A stretch of 64,000 nucleotides of DNA from a bacterium. GTDB lineage: Bacteria; UBP13; UBA5359. The DNA is taken from assembly GCA_028685295.1 (NCBI GenBank), contig JAQUEL010000001.1, forward strand, positions 36,081 to 100,080. The letters run 5' to 3'. A program made the position numbers and the translations under genes. Position 1 is the first letter of the stretch; each line of letters starts with the position of its first letter. The notes beneath the pieces are model-generated. The model was not told the origin of the DNA. It ran no database searches and saw nothing but the letters and a program-made list of their open reading frames with translations. Shown here piece after piece: positions 61,454-64,000 of the stretch.

Positions 61454-62345
61454 CGGCTTTCCTAAAGCGATAGGCGTTATCTCACATCCACAAAGTGAAA
61501 AAATTATCGATAAGGTAAAGCATTTTGTGGAGCGGCTGGAAGAGAGATGCGTCGTTATTAAGATGAGACCCGCTTTTGCAACAGCGCTTGGCCGGCCTGA
61601 GTATGGGTGCGCAGATAACGAATTAGTGCGCGATATAGACTTGTTGTTGGTATTGGGTGGCGATGGCTCATTCCTAGGCGCAGCACGTTTGGCGGCACCT
61701 GTGGGCGTACCGATATTAGGAGTGGATCTGGGAACGCTGGGTTTTTTAACGGAAGTCCGCCTGGATAAGGTGGAGGAAGCCTTATCAGCAATATCACAGA
61801 GGCGTTATACCATAGACGAGCGTATGATGCTCCAAGCTCGGGTATTAACTGATGAGAAAGAGCGGCTTTCCTACCGGGCCATGAACGATGTGGTGGTGGC
61901 CAAAGGCTCTTTTTCCAGAATGATACGCTTCAAAACATATGTGGATAATCGTTATCTGGCTACTTATGCCGCCGATGGCATAATCCTGGCTACGCCTACT
62001 GGATCTACCGCATATTCTTTATCAGCCGGCGGTCCGGTGGTCAATTCCAACCTGAGCGTTATTATAGTGACGCCCATATGTGCTCATTCGCTTCATGCCC
62101 GTTCGCTGGTGGTATCTGGAGAAGAAGAGGTAAGGGTCAAGGTGGAGTGTGAGGATCGTGAAGCGATGATCACGGTAGACGGCCAGGAGGGAGAAAAGCT
62201 CATTGAAGGCGATGTTATTGTGATAAAGAGCGCACCCTACAAAGCTAGAGTAGTCAAGCTGCATGAACGTAATTTCTATACCATCCTACGCACCAAACTC
62301 AAGTGGGGCGGAGATTACGAAGCGCGTATTTGCGATAGGGATTGA
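61446..62345 (+). CDS. nadK: NAD kinase
   Basis: Phosphorylates NAD+ to NADP+. The 299-residue protein shows the GGDGSFLGAARLA motif with the catalytic Asp, PILGVDLGTLGFLTE, NDVVVAKGSFSRMI and DGIILATPTGSTAYSLSAGGPVV, all typical of bacterial PpnK. ATG 61446 with AGGTGA upstream is preferred. recN follows after 6 nt; argR, often between them in Firmicutes, is absent here. Confidence 0.96.
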   Translation: MSNGFPKAIGVISHPQSEKIIDKVKHFVERLEERCVVIKMRPAFATALGRPEYGCADNELVRDIDLLLVLGGDGSFLGAARLAAPVGVPILGVDLGTLGFLTEVRLDKVEEALSAISQRRYTIDERMMLQARVLTDEKERLSYRAMNDVVVAKGSFSRMIRFKTYVDNRYLATYAADGIILATPTGSTAYSLSAGGPVVNSNLSVIIVTPICAHSLHARSLVVSGEEEVRVKVECEDREAMITVDGQEGEKLIEGDVIVIKSAPYKARVVKLHERNFYTILRTKLKWGGDYEARICDRD

Positions 62346-62351
62346 GGATCT

Positions 62352-64000
62352 ATGCTGCGTCTTCTGGAGATAAGCAATTTTGGTATTATAAAGCAATTGG
62401 AAATGGTTTTATATCCCGGCCTTAATGTACTTACCGGGGAAACCGGATCAGGAAAATCTTTGATCGTTGAAGCTATCGATGTCATTTTAGGTGGAAGAAT
62501 TAGTGCTGATATGGTTAAAACGGGCACAGAGAAGGCTCGTATACAAGCTCTGTTTTCCGACCTATTGCCCTTGTCTATTAAGGAAATTTCAGAGCGCACC
62601 ACAATAGGAATAGATGATGAATTATATCTTTCCAGAGAGATAAGTTCCGATGGACGAGGACTATGTCGCATAAATGGAAACATAGTTCCCTTACAGGTAT
62701 TTCGCTCCGTAGGAGAGTTGCTGGCTGATATTCATGGGCAGCACGACGCTCAATCGTTGCTGAGACAGGCTACGCATATAGATATGCTTGATATGTATGC
62801 CGGTGCGGAAGTGCTCTCTTTGCGGCAGCGTGTGAATGAAGCATATAGAGCCAGGACGGAATTATCCGCCGTATTGGCAAAGATACGTGATAAAGCTGAA
62901 GAACGATTGCGGCGGATAGATTATCTACGCTTTCAGGTGCAGGAAATAGATGATGCCGGCATTGTGCCGGAAGAGGTTGCGGCTTTGGAAGAAGAGAGCA
63001 AAATTCTATCCAATGCTGAAAGGCTCTACGCGCTGGCGAGTCAGGCCTATGAGGAGGTTTATGGGCGTGAAACTACGGCAGTAGTAGAAAGTCTATCCAG
63101 GGCCCTCGATGCCGTCAGCGGCATTTCCGCCGTTGACAGCAAGTGGAAAGAGGAAGAGAGCAGGCTGGAATCTATATTGGTTGAGCTTGAAGATTGCGGT
63201 AGAAATCTGGCCGGTTACCGTTCCGCAATTGAATTTGACCCACAACGTCTGGGACAGATCCAGGATAGGCTTGATCGTATAAACCGTCTTTGCTCAAAAT
63301 ACGGCGGTACTACGGAAGCATTGCTTGATTATCGGCATAAGGCTCTTGAAGAGCTGTCATCGCTTGAGGAACAGGAATACGGTGCCGAATATCTGGAGAA
63401 CAAGCTTCATGATGTCTCAGTTCGCCTCCTCCAGGATGCAGAAACTTTAAGCGGTTTACGCCGGCAATTTGCCGCTTCATTCTCCCAAAGAGTGATTGAT
63501 GAGCTGAAGGGTCTGGGGTTGCTGAAGCAGGTCTTCTCCGTAGCTGTAAATACGATAGAGAGAGATGATGAGCAGCGGTTTGAGGCTGTCGGCTCCAAGG
63601 GTATGGATGAAGTAGAGATGCTGGTCAGCCTGAATCCTGGGCAGCCTCCCATGCAATTGCGCAAAGTTGCCTCAGGAGGCGAATTATCACGCCTGGCATT
63701 GGCTATAAAAACCGTTCTGGCTGATCATGATGCAATTCCCGTTATGATCTTTGATGAAATTGATGCCGGTATCGGTGGACGTATCGGTGGGGTTATTGCC
63801 GAGCGTATGAAGGCAATAGCTACACACAGGCAAGTAATTTGTATTACTCACACGCCTCAGATAGCGGCGGCCGCTGATAACCATATGAAAATTATCAAGT
63901 TTGCTGACAGCGATGGCAGTGTCAGCGTCAGTATTGAGTGCCTGACGGGCGATGAGCGCCTTTGCGAGCTATCATCGATGATGGGCGTTAGTGATAATGC
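62352..64000 (+). CDS. recN: DNA repair protein RecN, 3'-truncated by the window edge
   Basis: SMC-like ATPase acting in double-strand break repair. The frame is open from ATG 62352 to the end of the window (549 codons), with no stop. Walker A is GETGSGKSLIVEAI near residue 30, followed by DIHGQHDAQSLL. A coiled-coil region covers about residues 155-370, and the SGGELSRLALAIK signature and FDEIDAGIGG Walker B lie near 440-480. RecN is usually about 560-570 residues, so only the last few are missing. Confidence 0.95.
   Translation, partial: MLRLLEISNFGIIKQLEMVLYPGLNVLTGETGSGKSLIVEAIDVILGGRISADMVKTGTEKARIQALFSDLLPLSIKEISERTTIGIDDELYLSREISSDGRGLCRINGNIVPLQVFRSVGELLADIHGQHDAQSLLRQATHIDMLDMYAGAEVLSLRQRVNEAYRARTELSAVLAKIRDKAEERLRRIDYLRFQVQEIDDAGIVPEEVAALEEESKILSNAERLYALASQAYEEVYGRETTAVVESLSRALDAVSGISAVDSKWKEEESRLESILVELEDCGRNLAGYRSAIEFDPQRLGQIQDRLDRINRLCSKYGGTTEALLDYRHKALEELSSLEEQEYGAEYLENKLHDVSVRLLQDAETLSGLRRQFAASFSQRVIDELKGLGLLKQVFSVAVNTIERDDEQRFEAVGSKGMDEVEMLVSLNPGQPPMQLRKVASGGELSRLALAIKTVLADHDAIPVMIFDEIDAGIGGRIGGVIAERMKAIATHRQVICITHTPQIAAAADNHMKIIKFADSDGSVSVSIECLTGDERLCELSSMMGVSDN

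Overview
This window looks like chromosomal DNA from an anaerobic member of the Firmicutes, most likely class Clostridia. The evidence is Shine-Dalgarno sites of the AGGAGG type, frequent TTG and GTG starts, and the gene order (aroF-tyrA-aroA-cmk-plsC, rpsB/tsf-pyrH-frr-uppS-dxr-rseP-ispG-proS, rimP-nusA-rnpM-infB, rnfCDGEAB). Redox genes typical of acetogens or syntrophs also point there. Nearly every gene is on the + strand; the one clear exception is a tRNA-Leu gene. I saw no phage, insertion sequence, CRISPR array, rRNA gene or toxin-antitoxin pair, so the region reads as core genome. Genus cannot be settled from the sequence alone.

Layout. 1-4278: shikimate/tyrosine pathway genes, cytidylate kinase and an acyltransferase. 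4463-9021: a poorly understood group, namely an exported SurA-like/TPR protein, an M24-fold protein without the usual metal ligands, a membrane protein with presenilin-like GxGD motifs, and a GAF-GGDEF diguanylate cyclase that overlaps serS. 10271-14526: a YitT-like membrane protein, then an acyl-CoA dehydrogenase with EtfB and a ferredoxin-domain EtfA, resembling electron-bifurcating complexes. 14604-32708: dprA, topA, ribosomal protein S2, EF-Ts, UMP kinase, ribosome recycling factor, a small ferredoxin, isoprenoid genes, prolyl-tRNA synthetase, an MgtC-like protein and the rimP-nusA-rnpM-infB cluster. 32793-41829: paaK plus an ACT protein, a D,D-carboxypeptidase that overlaps an rRNA pseudouridine synthase, a NusG paralogue, a nitroreductase-fold protein, a superoxide dismutase, HtrA, an NlpC/P60 hydrolase and an unknown exported beta-rich protein.

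42099-48685: rplM, rpsI, a second NlpC/P60 hydrolase and a complete rnfCDGEAB operon. 48718-52909: a MEMO-AMMECR1 fusion, an isochorismatase-fold hydrolase, a BioD/DRTGG protein and phosphate acetyltransferase. 53177-59438: a one-carbon and electron-transfer group (AcsE-like methyltransferase, NfnAB, FolD, FolE, formate-THF ligase). 59528-64000: a large exported TPR protein, NAD kinase and the first part of recN.

Together the metabolic genes suggest ferredoxin-centred energy conservation. Ferredoxin could be reduced by the acyl-CoA dehydrogenase/Etf complex, oxidised by Rnf to build an ion gradient, and exchanged with NAD(P)H by NfnAB. FolD, Fhs and the AcsE-like protein handle C1 units on tetrahydrofolate, and Pta links acetyl-CoA to acetyl phosphate. 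CODH/ACS, MetF and acetate kinase are not in this window. The observation I rate highest is the candidate bacterial presenilin/signal-peptide-peptidase-like protein at 6994-7770.
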